Notes: a model not told the origin generated them from the letters alone. A DNA stretch of 64,000 bases from Xiashengella succiniciproducens (GCF_023674465.1 NZ_CP098400.1:124001-188000); one strand, 5' to 3'. Shown: positions 48,712 to 58,224, numbered from the stretch's first letter. Translations and numbers: made by a program.

Positions 48712-49767
48712 TTATTCTTCCTCCAGTTTAAGTGAATATCTGATATTGTCCTGATAGCTTAGTAACATGACATAGATAAATGAGGACTTTGCACTAATAT
48801 CTTCAAAGATCATTTCACCTTCGTAGATTCTGTCTGGCATTGCTATATAGTCCTTTGCATAAGGTTTACCAGAAACCCAGACCTGGACGAATTCCATAAA
48901 TGTTGCTGGCAGTTTGTATTCAGGTTCAATAATGTCTACTGTCAGTTTGTAAGACTTGGTACTATCGGCTTTGAAATAGTAATACACCTGTGCTATTTCA
49001 GGTTTGACAGTCCATGGGGCATACCATAGAGTGTCTGATACCTCTATGCCGACGCCTTCTACCTGAATGGGGTTGTAGATAGAACCGGGTATAGAATCAG
49101 CCTTGTGGAATGTTTTTTCGAAATCGACCCAGGCGTCTTCTATAGGAACATCAGAAATAAATGGATCAGAGGATTGAAGTTCAGCTATCCAAATTTGAGG
49201 CTTATCAGAGAAGGTGAAGTTTATTGTAAGTTTTTTGTTCTCTCGTTTGGCAGTACCAACTATTGGGGCTGTCTGATTATTTTCCTTGAAGCTTATTGTT
49301 GATCCTGAAAAACTGTAGGATCCTTCGCTAATCACCTCTATAATAGATGTATCTTCTGCCCTAAAGACTATGTAAGTATTATCTGCCTTGAATCTGACAA
49401 AGGTTTTTCCGTCATATTCTGGTTCCTGATCATCAGAACTATCATTGGGGTCACTATTGTCACCCTCGTCAGGGTCACCATCATCTGTATCGCCTTCATC
49501 CTTACCTTCTCCATTGTCTTCTCCTTCCTGGTTCTCATCATCGGTTCCCTCTCCAGTGGTATTTTGGTCTTCACCTGAGTTTTCATCATCTCCGACACCT
49601 TCTTTAGTAGAATCCGATTTCTGATCTGCTGTCTGGATCTCAACGACTTTCCACAGTCCGTAGACAGTGGTGATTACAGGATTGTTATCATCGCTGCTGC
49701 ATGAACTTAGGGCTACTATAAGTCCCAACACCAGGGACAAGGTAATTACAAGGAATCCTTTTCTCAT
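48712..49767 (-). CDS. Lipoprotein with lipocalin-like domain split by an acidic insert (paralogue 1)
   Basis: This 351-residue lipoprotein (signal LVLGLIVALSSC) has a first strand VYGLWKVVEIQ typical of lipocalin-like domains. It is interrupted by an insert of about 70 residues that is nearly all Asp/Glu/Gly/Asn/Ser (about 50-120). Then the barrel strands resume (TFVRFKADNTYIVFRAED; EGSYSFSGSTISFKEN). The last 150 residues form a second beta domain. The acidic insert could bind Ca2+ or another cation. A paralogue lies 34 bp upstream on the same strand. Confidence 0.7.
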   Translation of the reverse strand: MRKGFLVITLSLVLGLIVALSSCSSDDNNPVITTVYGLWKVVEIQTADQKSDSTKEGVGDDENSGEDQNTTGEGTDDENQEGEDNGEGKDEGDTDDGDPDEGDNSDPNDSSDDQEPEYDGKTFVRFKADNTYIVFRAEDTSIIEVISEGSYSFSGSTISFKENNQTAPIVGTAKRENKKLTINFTFSDKPQIWIAELQSSDPFISDVPIEDAWVDFEKTFHKADSIPGSIYNPIQVEGVGIEVSDTLWYAPWTVKPEIAQVYYYFKADSTKSYKLTVDIIEPEYKLPATFMEFVQVWVSGKPYAKDYIAMPDRIYEGEMIFEDISAKSSFIYVMLLSYQDNIRYSLKLEEE

Positions 49768-49801
49768 TTTTTGCTACTTAATGGATATTATGTGTATAGG
49801 T

Positions 49802-50800
49802 TTATTCTTCATTATCTGTTTGTTCCGGATCTGTACCATCTATTCTGAGTGTGATCTTCACATTCTCCTCATAGCTAAATAACTTGATATAGAGGCAGGA
49901 AGTAGAAGGCATAACCTTGTAGGTGGGTAGAGGGTCTCCATCCTTCACCTGTCCCGAAATTAAAGGTCGGTCAGTTGAGAAAGCATCTGTGGCGCTTACC
50001 TCAATATATTTGAAGTAGTCGTGAACGTTTCCATAATCACTTTCTATACCTACAATCTTAATTGAGTAAATACTTTTGGGCTCAACAGTTAAGTAATATC
50101 TGGTTTCAAAACCATTGTTGTTTTGTGCAAGCATTAATTTTTCTAAGGTAATGTCGGTATTGAGCGGAGCCAGCATTGGGTTGGCACTTAGTCCGATGTT
50201 TACCGAGCTGTTGTGAGAAACGGCACAGCCCTTGGCATTACCATTACCTTGATTACCTCCATTCCCTGGGTCGTCTTTTGCAAGAGGATCGACCGATACC
50301 AGAACAGCGTTGTAAATCTCATCCGCACCATCCATTTTTCTAATTAGTGTAAGAGTTTTGCTTTTTACAACATATCCATAGACCAGTTGGGTGTTATTGC
50401 CAAGGGTTATTGTAATTTCATTTCCGCTGATAGAGTAGTAACCTTTTTCTTCACTCTGTTTTTCGGAATTGGCAATCACCACGTGTCTGAATGCCCCATC
50501 CATGATGTAGAAGTAAGGCTGCTGGCCTTCCTCATCAGGGAAAGATATATTTATTAGCTCATTGTCAACATCAGAGTTTTCTTCATCTCCTGCATCATCA
50601 TTCTGCTGGTCGCTTTCTTCGTTATCGGAAGAAAATCCCTCACTTATCGGTTCATACCTATAACTTGTGATTTTCCAAATACCTTCAATGGTCGTTTCGG
50701 AGCTGTCATCGTCACTGTCGCTGCTACATCCAATAGTAGTAAGAGTAAGGACTGTCAGAAATGCGAGAGATACGAGCATTTGGTTGTAGATGTGTTTCAT
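49802..50800 (-). CDS. Lipoprotein with lipocalin-like domain and acidic insert (paralogue 2)
   Basis: This 332-residue lipoprotein (signal LAFLTVLTLTTIGC) has the same plan as its neighbour: IEGIWKITSYRYEP, then an acidic insert (DNEESDQQNDDAGDEENSD, about 60-80), then strands (KGYYSISGNEITITLGNN) and a C-terminal beta domain. The insert is shorter than in paralogue 1. The pair probably arose by tandem duplication. Function is unknown. It lies 158 bp after the PiT phosphate permease, with a hairpin between. Confidence 0.7.
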   Translation of the reverse strand: MKHIYNQMLVSLAFLTVLTLTTIGCSSDSDDDSSETTIEGIWKITSYRYEPISEGFSSDNEESDQQNDDAGDEENSDVDNELINISFPDEEGQQPYFYIMDGAFRHVVIANSEKQSEEKGYYSISGNEITITLGNNTQLVYGYVVKSKTLTLIRKMDGADEIYNAVLVSVDPLAKDDPGNGGNQGNGNAKGCAVSHNSSVNIGLSANPMLAPLNTDITLEKLMLAQNNNGFETRYYLTVEPKSIYSIKIVGIESDYGNVHDYFKYIEVSATDAFSTDRPLISGQVKDGDPLPTYKVMPSTSCLYIKLFSYEENVKITLRIDGTDPEQTDNEE

Positions 50801-50907
50801 ATTACTGGTTTTTCAGATAGCAATAAATACGCACAATAGCTATAAAGGTTATAATTAGAGGGTTACTTTTTGCAGTGGGATATTGCATATAAGGCATCAG
50901 ATCTAAG

Positions 50908-50927
50908 GTCGGAGGTTGGCCTCCGAC
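50908..50927. other. Perfect hairpin between the PiT gene and the acidic lipoprotein genes
   Basis: GTCGGAGG-TTGG-CCTCCGAC lies 31 bp after the PiT stop on the minus strand. No T-run follows. It may weaken transcription into the lipoprotein genes or protect the PiT mRNA end. Confidence 0.45.
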
Positions 50928-50958
50928 TAGAAACAGGGATAAAGAGTTGAGTATTTTT

Positions 50959-53229
50959 TTATTTACGTCCCTGGGGTAATTTGCGGTTGAAGTCACAGAT
51001 AGCCTGGTAGAGGCTGTATGAATAAAGAAGGAGATTTTTTGTCTCGCCAATGATTTCCATGTAGATTACGTTAACCCTTGTACTACCCTTGCCCAACTTG
51101 ATACGTCTTATCTGTTCTACCCGATATTCCTCAAGAAGAGTTATGGCGGCATTTTGTCTTTTCTTGAGATCAGCAAGAGCCTCACTACGTCTTTCCTTTT
51201 CAAGGTAAATCAGGAAGTTGATAAAGGCGGTAAATTCGTCAAGGATGACTGTAAGGTCGCTCTTCTGGGCTTCTGTAAGTGTCTTATGTTGGTTTTCCAT
51301 ATGTTCACATGCCGGTGCTGCGATGGCAGCCACGGTATTTGCCAGAGCTGTGAGGTAGTCAAGTATCTGCACAAAATATTGACCTGAGTCCTGCGACTCT
51401 TCAGGCAGACTGCTATATGTATTAAATATTTCTGCTTTAAAGTTTCTAATGTTTTTTTGCAGAGCCTCAATCTTGTTGACTGCCTCCCTGAGTTGGCTTA
51501 CGTTTTCATGCATAAGCCCGTCAACAGCCATCACGTAGATTTTTGAGATTTCCAACAAACTGGCTCTGACCTTGCTTCGGCCAGCCTCACTTATCCATTC
51601 CAGACTTTCATTGGTCCTGATGAAATTCGATTCAATTACAGCAGCTTCCTCTGCCCATTTTCTGCGGTGAGCCCTGGTAGTTTGCCACAGCGTTATGACC
51701 ATGGCGACAAACAGCACTAATGCTACCCAGATACCACCTTTAATAATCAAAAGGGTGAAGACAAAGGCTCCCAAAAAGCCGGAAATTGCAGTAATAAACC
51801 AGGCTCCAAGGATGGAGAGGACTCCGGAGAGGCGATAAACTGCACTATCCCTGCCCCAGGCCCTGTCGGCAAAAGAACTGCCCATAGCTACCATAAAGAC
51901 AACGAAGGTTGTGGATAGCGGAAAGCGAAAATGGGTACCAAGAGCCACGATAAGACTTGAAACGATGAGGTTGACTGAAGCTCTGAGGCTGTCGAAATAA
52001 ATAATGTGATCAGGATAGCCCTCTCTTCCTGATTCGGGCAGTTCAAACCTTGAAGCAACATAGTTCCTCACCCTCGGGGGTGCGGAATTTTCTATTCTGC
52101 TATAGAAGCGCAGAAAACCTCTGACCATAGTAATGGAAAGTGGAGTTGGTCTGAAGCGTTCACTCCCAGGGCTTTGCCTTCCAAGGTACACTTCCATATT
52201 GGTTACAGACTGCAGTTTTCTTGAGTTAAATAGGGTAAAGGCCATAATTAAGCCTGATGCAAGAAACAGCAATATATAGGCCCAGTCACTGATATTTCGG
52301 GTTTGTGACCATTCGGTATTGAGGAAGGCTAGTCCAAAATCGTCTATAGATGCACCCGGAGTCCGAAGGAATTTAATGAGGCTTTCCAGCCCGGTCATGG
52401 GTAGGCCGATATAATTGACCAGGTTGTTGGATGTGAAAGACATTGCAAGTACAAAGGTGCCAGCCAACACAACGATGTTGGGAACCTCGGCCTTGAACAC
52501 AAAGGCCGACAGCATAAACAGGAGCAAAGTGACTGCAAAACAAATTGCCAGAGAAATAATCAGACTCTGATCAAGGATCCATTGGGTGCCTTCACCAGTT
52601 ATATCACCTTGCCTTATAGAAAGGTAAAAAATGCATGTGAAGGCTATGGCTCCGGTAAGCGCAAAGAGAGTATTATATCTGCCGTGGTAGTGGAAACTGA
52701 AAATGAGACGTACGAAAAACTGAACAATAGCACCTATTATAAAGGATGCGAAGATTGAGATCAGAATGCCGGCCAGAATAAGAAAGAGACTGTCGGTGTT
52801 GATAAGTCCGGGATATTGAGCTAGTCCGCCGCCACCAAAGGCTTTGGAAATACCAATAGCCAGTGCTCCGCCGATAAGGCTGAAAATAAGTGTTATGGTG
52901 GTCGAAATTGGGAAGCCCGTCGTGTTGAATGCGTCTAGAATAATTACATTGGTTATCGAGACAGCAATAAAGAGCACCAAAATCTCATATAGGCTGAAAC
53001 CTGCAGGATTGATTATGTCCTGCCTTACAAGCTCCATCATTCCGCCTGCAAAGAAGGAACCTACAATTAGTCCGACGGCAGCTACAGCCAGTATTACCTT
53101 TCGGGATGCAACCCTTGAGCCAATGGCAGGGTGCAGGAAATTGACGGCATCGTTTGAGATCCCTGTCACAAGGAGGAACACAGGCAATGTAAGCAGCAAT
53201 ATTACTATTAGCCACAGGATAGTCGACAT
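50959..53229 (-). CDS. PiT-family phosphate permease fused to a PhoU/DUF47-like domain
   Basis: This 756-residue protein has an N-terminal PiT transporter with the family's repeated GISNDAVNFLHPAIGSRVASR and PLSTTFVVFMVAMGSS motifs and about 12 membrane helices to about residue 530. It is followed by a cytoplasmic, mostly helical domain of about 220 residues (IYVMAVDGLMHENVSQLREA; QDSGQYFVQILDYLTALANT) like DUF47/PhoU. The permease imports phosphate with a cation; the PhoU-like part is usually a regulator and is encoded separately in many species. It is transcribed divergently from the phoR-like gene. Confidence 0.9.
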   Translation of the reverse strand: MSTILWLIVILLLTLPVFLLVTGISNDAVNFLHPAIGSRVASRKVILAVAAVGLIVGSFFAGGMMELVRQDIINPAGFSLYEILVLFIAVSITNVIILDAFNTTGFPISTTITLIFSLIGGALAIGISKAFGGGGLAQYPGLINTDSLFLILAGILISIFASFIIGAIVQFFVRLIFSFHYHGRYNTLFALTGAIAFTCIFYLSIRQGDITGEGTQWILDQSLIISLAICFAVTLLLFMLSAFVFKAEVPNIVVLAGTFVLAMSFTSNNLVNYIGLPMTGLESLIKFLRTPGASIDDFGLAFLNTEWSQTRNISDWAYILLFLASGLIMAFTLFNSRKLQSVTNMEVYLGRQSPGSERFRPTPLSITMVRGFLRFYSRIENSAPPRVRNYVASRFELPESGREGYPDHIIYFDSLRASVNLIVSSLIVALGTHFRFPLSTTFVVFMVAMGSSFADRAWGRDSAVYRLSGVLSILGAWFITAISGFLGAFVFTLLIIKGGIWVALVLFVAMVITLWQTTRAHRRKWAEEAAVIESNFIRTNESLEWISEAGRSKVRASLLEISKIYVMAVDGLMHENVSQLREAVNKIEALQKNIRNFKAEIFNTYSSLPEESQDSGQYFVQILDYLTALANTVAAIAAPACEHMENQHKTLTEAQKSDLTVILDEFTAFINFLIYLEKERRSEALADLKKRQNAAITLLEEYRVEQIRRIKLGKGSTRVNVIYMEIIGETKNLLLYSYSLYQAICDFNRKLPQGRK

Positions 53230-53247
53230 TCAGCCTTATTTTTGCAC

Positions 53248-53255
53248 CAAATGTA
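53248..53255 (-). promoter_or_regulatory. -7 element of the PiT gene
   Basis: The minus strand reads TACATTTG, matching TAnnTTTG, 18 bp before ATG 53229. The 5' leader would be very short. Confidence 0.5.
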
Positions 53256-53266
53256 GCACTTGAAAC

Positions 53267-53302
53267 AATAGGTTAGAACTGTAATAGGTTAAGTTTACGT
53301 TA
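53267..53302. repeat. Direct repeats in the divergent pit/phoR region
   Basis: AATAGGTTA occurs twice 16 bp apart (53267-53275, 53283-53291), and a third GTTA follows 11 bp after the second (53299-53302). The position between divergent phosphate genes suggests a PhoB operator, but the spacing is irregular. Confidence 0.3.
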
Positions 53303-53340
53303 GCTTTTCAGTTTCAGGGTTTAAGGGACGACAATTTGTA

Positions 53341-53348
53341 TAACTTTG
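53341..53348 (+). promoter_or_regulatory. -7 element of the phoR-phoB genes
   Basis: TAACTTTG matches TAnnTTTG, 19 bp before ATG 53368. Confidence 0.55.
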
Positions 53349-53367
53349 TACAATTACCGGATAAGAT

Positions 53368-54402
53368 ATGAAGACTGTAGCCCCAAGCCGGATCGCAGCT
53401 TACATCACCCTGAGCTTTTTGGTTCTGGCAATTATGTTATTTGCCGTTTACAGTGTGTTTGAAAAGGGTTTAATTGCCCTTTTGATTGCAATACCTGTCT
53501 TCACAGCTATTGTATTCTTTGTAGTACATTACTTTCTCAATGTCTTTATCTACGAGAAGATAAAGCCCATCTACAAGACTATTCACAACTTCAAGCCCTC
53601 AACAAGGGACTTCAATGCTATCAATAATGACGTATTCATCCAGGTCAACAAGGAGGTAGATGAGTGGATGAAGGACAAGATGCTGGAAGTTGAGAAGCTA
53701 AAGGAGCTCGAGAAGTACCGCAGGGAGTTTTTGGGTAATGTGTCACATGAGCTTAAAACACCAATATTTAATATTCAGGGTTATATCCTTACCTTGCTTG
53801 AGGGAGGGATAGATGATCCCGGTATCAATATGTTGTATCTAAAGCGTACTGAGAAGAGTATTGACAGGATGATCTCTATAATTAGTGATCTTGAGGCCAT
53901 TGCCAAACTGGAGTCTGGAGAACTTGAGATGCAGAAGGAACGCTTTAATATCTACAACTTGGTCGAAGAAGTATATGAGATGCATGAGATGAGGGCCAAG
54001 GAAAGGGGTATCACCTTGAAGTTTGGTAAGAATGTAGATAAGGCGACTTTTGTAATTGGAGACAGGAAACGTCTTTTTCAGGTTCTAAGTAATCTGGTAA
54101 TCAACTCGATAATCTATGGGGTTGATGGGGGTAAGACCACTGTCAGTTTTTACGATATGGATAAGGTGGTACTTTTACAGGTTCGGGACAATGGTATTGG
54201 TATCCCACGACATGAATTGCCTCGGATCTTTGAGCGTTTTTACAGACTGGATAAGAGCCGTTCCCGTGAGCAAGGCGGTACCGGTCTGGGACTGGCAATA
54301 GTTAAGCATATTTTAGAAGCACATGGGCAGACGATTAATGTTACAAGTACCCCAGGGAAAGGCTCTTCCTTTACCTTTACACTTGAGAAGCCTCCTAAAT
54401 AA
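53368..54402 (+). CDS. phoR: PhoR-like membrane histidine kinase
   Basis: This 344-residue sensor kinase has two N-terminal membrane helices (about 11-32 and 36-60) with almost no periplasmic loop. A linker follows, then the HisKA box GNVSHELKTPIFNIQGY, N-box NLVINSIIYG, G1 VRDNGIGIP and G2 GGTGLGLAIVKH. The absence of a large sensor domain is like PhoR kinases that sense phosphate through a PhoU partner. The assignment rests on the PiT-PhoU gene beside it and the PhoB-like regulator after it (136 bp gap). Confidence 0.8.
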   Translation: MKTVAPSRIAAYITLSFLVLAIMLFAVYSVFEKGLIALLIAIPVFTAIVFFVVHYFLNVFIYEKIKPIYKTIHNFKPSTRDFNAINNDVFIQVNKEVDEWMKDKMLEVEKLKELEKYRREFLGNVSHELKTPIFNIQGYILTLLEGGIDDPGINMLYLKRTEKSIDRMISIISDLEAIAKLESGELEMQKERFNIYNLVEEVYEMHEMRAKERGITLKFGKNVDKATFVIGDRKRLFQVLSNLVINSIIYGVDGGKTTVSFYDMDKVVLLQVRDNGIGIPRHELPRIFERFYRLDKSRSREQGGTGLGLAIVKHILEAHGQTINVTSTPGKGSSFTFTLEKPPK

Positions 54403-54538
54403 GGCTAAAGGGAGCTTACTGGAAGGGCTGTTACAAGCGTTTTGAAATTATAGACTTGTGCCAATAGGGTTCTGAATACAACAAAGAGGACTTTAATACC
54501 GGAGAGGCAAGTACATTGTAAAAATAAAATATAGAAAT

Positions 54539-55237
54539 ATGAGTGAAGCGGATAACAGGAAAATTCTTTTAGTGGATGATGAGCCTGACATATTGGAATT
54601 TCTAAGTTACAACCTTGAGAAAGAGGGCTTTGATGTTAGAACCGCAAGTAATGGTGAAGAAGCAATTGAAATTGCCCGGTCCTTCATTCCCCATCTTATA
54701 GTATTGGATGTTATGATGCCGGGTATGGATGGCATTGAAACATGTGAAGAGATCAGAAAGACTCCTGAGCTTAAGGATTGTCTTATCGCTTTCCTAACTG
54801 CACGTTCAGAAGATTATTCTCAGATAGCAGGTTTTGAAGCAGGTGCAGATGACTATATTGCCAAACCAATCAAACCAAAGGTGTTAGTATCGAGGGCGAA
54901 AGCCCTGTTGAAACGCTATCGCGCAAATGATGGTGATAGTGGTTCTACAGATAAAGTAATTGCAATTGGTGACCTTGTAATAGATAAGGAGAAATACCTT
55001 GTAACCTTCCGTGACAAGGAGTACTCTTTGCCCAGAAAAGAATTTGAACTGTTGATCTTATTGGTTTCTAAACCCGACAAAGTATTTACCCGTGAGGAAA
55101 TATATAATGCAGTTTGGGGTGAAGGTATCGTTGTTGGAGACAGGACTATTGATGTACATATTAGAAAACTTCGTGAAAAATTTGGCCAGGATAACATTAG
55201 GACAATTAAGGGAGTTGGATACAAATACACTGAATAA
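54539..55237 (+). CDS. phoB: PhoB-like OmpR-family response regulator
   Basis: This 232-residue regulator has a receiver domain (phospho-acceptor Asp in LIVLDVMMPGMDG; switch AFLTARS; Lys in IAKPIKP) and a winged-helix DNA-binding domain (VWGEGIVVGDRTIDVHIRKL). It probably activates phosphate-starvation genes, including the receptor operon directly downstream. It could instead serve another regulon; the PhoR neighbour supports PhoB. Confidence 0.82.
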   Translation: MSEADNRKILLVDDEPDILEFLSYNLEKEGFDVRTASNGEEAIEIARSFIPHLIVLDVMMPGMDGIETCEEIRKTPELKDCLIAFLTARSEDYSQIAGFEAGADDYIAKPIKPKVLVSRAKALLKRYRANDGDSGSTDKVIAIGDLVIDKEKYLVTFRDKEYSLPRKEFELLILLVSKPDKVFTREEIYNAVWGEGIVVGDRTIDVHIRKLREKFGQDNIRTIKGVGYKYTE

Positions 55238-55425
55238 CCATTTCTTAAAGCTGACTCAATATTAATTTAACCCTCCATATTTGGTAGGCTTTCGCTTCGA
55301 TGTGCTTTTCCTGTAAAAGACCTGTTAGGTCAATATGCTGCAAATCAGATTTTTTATCTTTATTTCTTGCATCTGATAACTGGCTTAAATATTAAGCTTG
55401 ACTATCTAATCATACTTCTAAGTGC

Positions 55426-55463
55426 TTAATACATAGTTAATCCATCCTTAATTCCTGCTTAGC
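55426..55463 (+). promoter_or_regulatory. Pho-box-like array of four 11-bp-spaced repeats
   Basis: TTAAT at 55426, 55437 and 55448, then TTAGC at 55459, each start 11 bp after the last. PhoB-type regulators bind direct repeats with 11-bp period. The array ends 21 bp before the -7 element, where an activator would replace the -33 contact. Confidence 0.5.
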
Positions 55464-55484
55464 ATACTTGACAGGATAGCTCCC

Positions 55485-55492
55485 TATTTTTG
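55485..55492 (+). promoter_or_regulatory. -7 element of the receptor-lipoprotein operon
   Basis: TATTTTTG matches TAnnTTTG, 26 bp before ATG 55519. No -33 TTTG is present at the right distance; the 11-bp repeat array occupies that region. Confidence 0.6.
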
Positions 55493-55518
55493 CCATTGAC
55501 AGAAATAGAGATACAAAG

Positions 55519-58203
55519 ATGAGAACCAGCTTATTTATTTATTTGATTTTCTTCCTGGGAGTAGAAGCGCTTTTTGGCGGATCAATAAGTGGAAGAGTAA
55601 TTGATGGCAAAAACGGGGAGGAGATTCCCGGTGCAACAGTAGCAGTTGCAGGTACACATAAAGGTACAGCAGCTAATATTGATGGAGAGTTTTACATAGG
55701 CGGATTGGAACCCGGTGTTTATGCTCTGTATTGCAGTTTCATTTCATATGAACCTACCGAGATCCCTGACGTCGTTGTAGGTGAAGAAGATGAAGTGGTA
55801 GTGGAAATAGAACTTTACGGTACTACTTATACTATTGATGAGGTCAGCGTTGTTGCTCAAAGCTCAGACAACAGTGATCTTGCCTACTTGATGGATCGAA
55901 AGGAAGCTCTTGTAGCGGTACAGACTATTGGAACAGGGGAGTTGTCCCGTAAAGGAATTGGTGATGCTCTAAATGCGGTTGCTAATGTACCAGGTGTATC
56001 CCTTCAGGAGGGTTCCAGGAATGTGTTTGTCAGAGGACTTGGAGACAGGTATAATGCCACTACCCTGAATGGGTTTCCCTTGCCATCAGAGGATCCCGAA
56101 CATAAGAATATAGCTCTTGGTTTCTTTTCCTCAGATATGATTGGAAGCATTGATGTAAGCAAGGTTTTTAATGCCACCAATTCAGGGGATGTCGGTGGAG
56201 CCCACATTAACATCAATACAAAGAAACTAAACGGTAACAGGGAGCTTGCTTTTGGCATTTCAGGAGGTGTCAACATTATGTCTGTTGGTGAAAAGATACT
56301 TAAACCTGAAGGAGTAAATAGTTTTGGTATATCTGAAGATGACCATCCTGATGCTTATTCCTTTGATTACAGTAATGGTCTGGAGCCCCTTAATGCAGGC
56401 ATACCACTTAACCGCAGCCTAAATGCCTCCTATGGGAAGCGTTTTCAAACAGGTGCAGGAATTGCACCAATCGACTTTTATGCTGTTGGAACTCATTCCT
56501 CTGATCTATCCTATTATGAAGAAAGAGTCAGGAGTATTACAACCGGAAATGAGGATCCATACCAGGATCAACTGGGCAGAAAGCATGGTGTAAGGACCAA
56601 TAACCTGCTTCTTGCGGGTATTGATCACAACCTGGGTGGAAAGCACTCATTGGCATACAGCCTGCTTGCGCTGCACGTGACCAACAGTAGCTTTGGAAGC
56701 TACGAGGGCCGTCATTCGGACAGATATCAAGACAGTGAAAGCTATGAAGGCTATTATCTAAGACAGCAAATAAATGAAAATCTACTACTGAGCAATCAGC
56801 TGCTTACTGAATGGAAACTTTCAGAAAGAACCAACCTTAATGTTGGCATGGCATGGAATAAGGTAAGAGGAAAGGAACCTGACAGGAGAGAGAACAGCCT
56901 TTCAAGACAGCCTGATGACCTATACAATTTTACCGGCAGTAACAGACAGAAACGTTTTTTCTCGGAGCTAAACTCTGAAGACTTAAATGCAAAAGCCTCA
57001 TTGAATTTCTCGCTAGCTAACAATGAAGACTGGTCTTCAACACTTGTTGTGGGCTATACCGGACGATTCCAGAGTGACTCGTTTGTATCAAAGGAGTACA
57101 ACTATGACCCCTATCCCGGATTATTCAGGCTTGAGTATTTGAATCTTGATAAGTTATATAATAAGGAGAACTATTTAAGAGGTGATTTTAGCCTTCAGGA
57201 AGGTGTTCCTAATACCTATGATGTAAGTAAGTATTTAAACTCATTTTATACTGAGCTAAACCTCAGGCCTAGTCATCATCTTAATCTCAGTGCCGGATTG
57301 AGAGCTGATATGACAGGAATAGAGGTTGACTATGAAGTGGACCATACTGCTCCAGGAAGTGTAAGCCTAAATAAGTTCTATCTCCTTCCTTCCCTAAATA
57401 TAAGGTTTGATCCTGATCAGAATCAAAGCCTTAGGTTTGGTGCAAGCAGGACATATACTTTGCCCCAGTCAAAAGAGATTTCACCTTACAGGTATGTAAA
57501 CACAGGCTTTGCAAGTCAGGGTAACGTAGACCTGCAGCCATCGGTCAACTACAATGCTGATATAACATGGGATTACTTTCCCTCGGCTACAGAGATTATC
57601 TCACTGAGTGCCTTTTACAAGGATGTCAGTGATCCCATAGCCAGGGTGGAGGCTGGCAACTCAGCAGGGGTGCTAAAATATGACAACATAGCTGATCATG
57701 CTAATGTAGCAGGTATCGAGCTTGAGGTTCGCAAGAACTTGTTTTCACACTATATGGAAGGATCAAGTCTTCAGAGACTCACACTGGGGCTAAACTCTTC
57801 ATATTTATATTCCAGACTTCTGATAGATATGGTGGGGACTCCTGCCAGAGAGGCCCAGCTTGAAGGAGCAGCACCATTTATCGCGAATGCTGAGCTCTCA
57901 TATAAGATTGTAAATGATGACTATACCTTTCTGGTCTCAGTCATTGCCAGACATATAAGTGACAGAGTACATACAATTGGTATGTTGGGATTCAGGGATA
58001 TAGTAGAGCAGGCAAGCACGGCACTCGATTTTACAGCTTCATATAAGTTGAGTACCGGCTTTGGTGTAAAGCTGAAAGCGTCCAACCTGCTGAATCCAAG
58101 TTATGTGTTGTCAAGAGAAAGATCTTCCGGTGAAGGAACAGTTATCCTCAACGAGTTCAAAAAAGGTGTTGATATAAGCCTTGGATTGAGTTATGAATTT
58201 TGA
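55519..58203 (+). CDS. TonB-dependent receptor, probably phosphate-regulated
   Basis: This 894-residue outer-membrane receptor has a signal peptide, a carboxypeptidase-regulatory domain (SISGRVIDGKNGEEIPGATV), a plug (ALNAVANVPGVSLQEGSRNV; FVRGLGDRYNATTLNGFPLP) and a barrel ending GVDISLGLSYEF with a terminal Phe. It is followed 21 bp later by a beta-helix lipoprotein. Its place after phoR-phoB and its Pho-box-like array suggest it imports a phosphate-containing compound; that is inference. Confidence 0.88.
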   Translation: MRTSLFIYLIFFLGVEALFGGSISGRVIDGKNGEEIPGATVAVAGTHKGTAANIDGEFYIGGLEPGVYALYCSFISYEPTEIPDVVVGEEDEVVVEIELYGTTYTIDEVSVVAQSSDNSDLAYLMDRKEALVAVQTIGTGELSRKGIGDALNAVANVPGVSLQEGSRNVFVRGLGDRYNATTLNGFPLPSEDPEHKNIALGFFSSDMIGSIDVSKVFNATNSGDVGGAHININTKKLNGNRELAFGISGGVNIMSVGEKILKPEGVNSFGISEDDHPDAYSFDYSNGLEPLNAGIPLNRSLNASYGKRFQTGAGIAPIDFYAVGTHSSDLSYYEERVRSITTGNEDPYQDQLGRKHGVRTNNLLLAGIDHNLGGKHSLAYSLLALHVTNSSFGSYEGRHSDRYQDSESYEGYYLRQQINENLLLSNQLLTEWKLSERTNLNVGMAWNKVRGKEPDRRENSLSRQPDDLYNFTGSNRQKRFFSELNSEDLNAKASLNFSLANNEDWSSTLVVGYTGRFQSDSFVSKEYNYDPYPGLFRLEYLNLDKLYNKENYLRGDFSLQEGVPNTYDVSKYLNSFYTELNLRPSHHLNLSAGLRADMTGIEVDYEVDHTAPGSVSLNKFYLLPSLNIRFDPDQNQSLRFGASRTYTLPQSKEISPYRYVNTGFASQGNVDLQPSVNYNADITWDYFPSATEIISLSAFYKDVSDPIARVEAGNSAGVLKYDNIADHANVAGIELEVRKNLFSHYMEGSSLQRLTLGLNSSYLYSRLLIDMVGTPAREAQLEGAAPFIANAELSYKIVNDDYTFLVSVIARHISDRVHTIGMLGFRDIVEQASTALDFTASYKLSTGFGVKLKASNLLNPSYVLSRERSSGEGTVILNEFKKGVDISLGLSYEF

Positions 58204-58224
58204 AACAACCTAAATTAAAACAAT

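Noticed and set aside
49368-49643. Met/Thr/Val-rich 91-residue minus-strand frame
   Set aside because: It is an alternative frame of the acidic repeat in the lipoprotein gene and has no start signal.
48712-49767. Acidic low-complexity tracts as a CRISPR or DNA repeat array
   Set aside because: The repetition is at the amino-acid level (Asp/Glu/Gly/Asn) and lacks regular DNA units and spacers.
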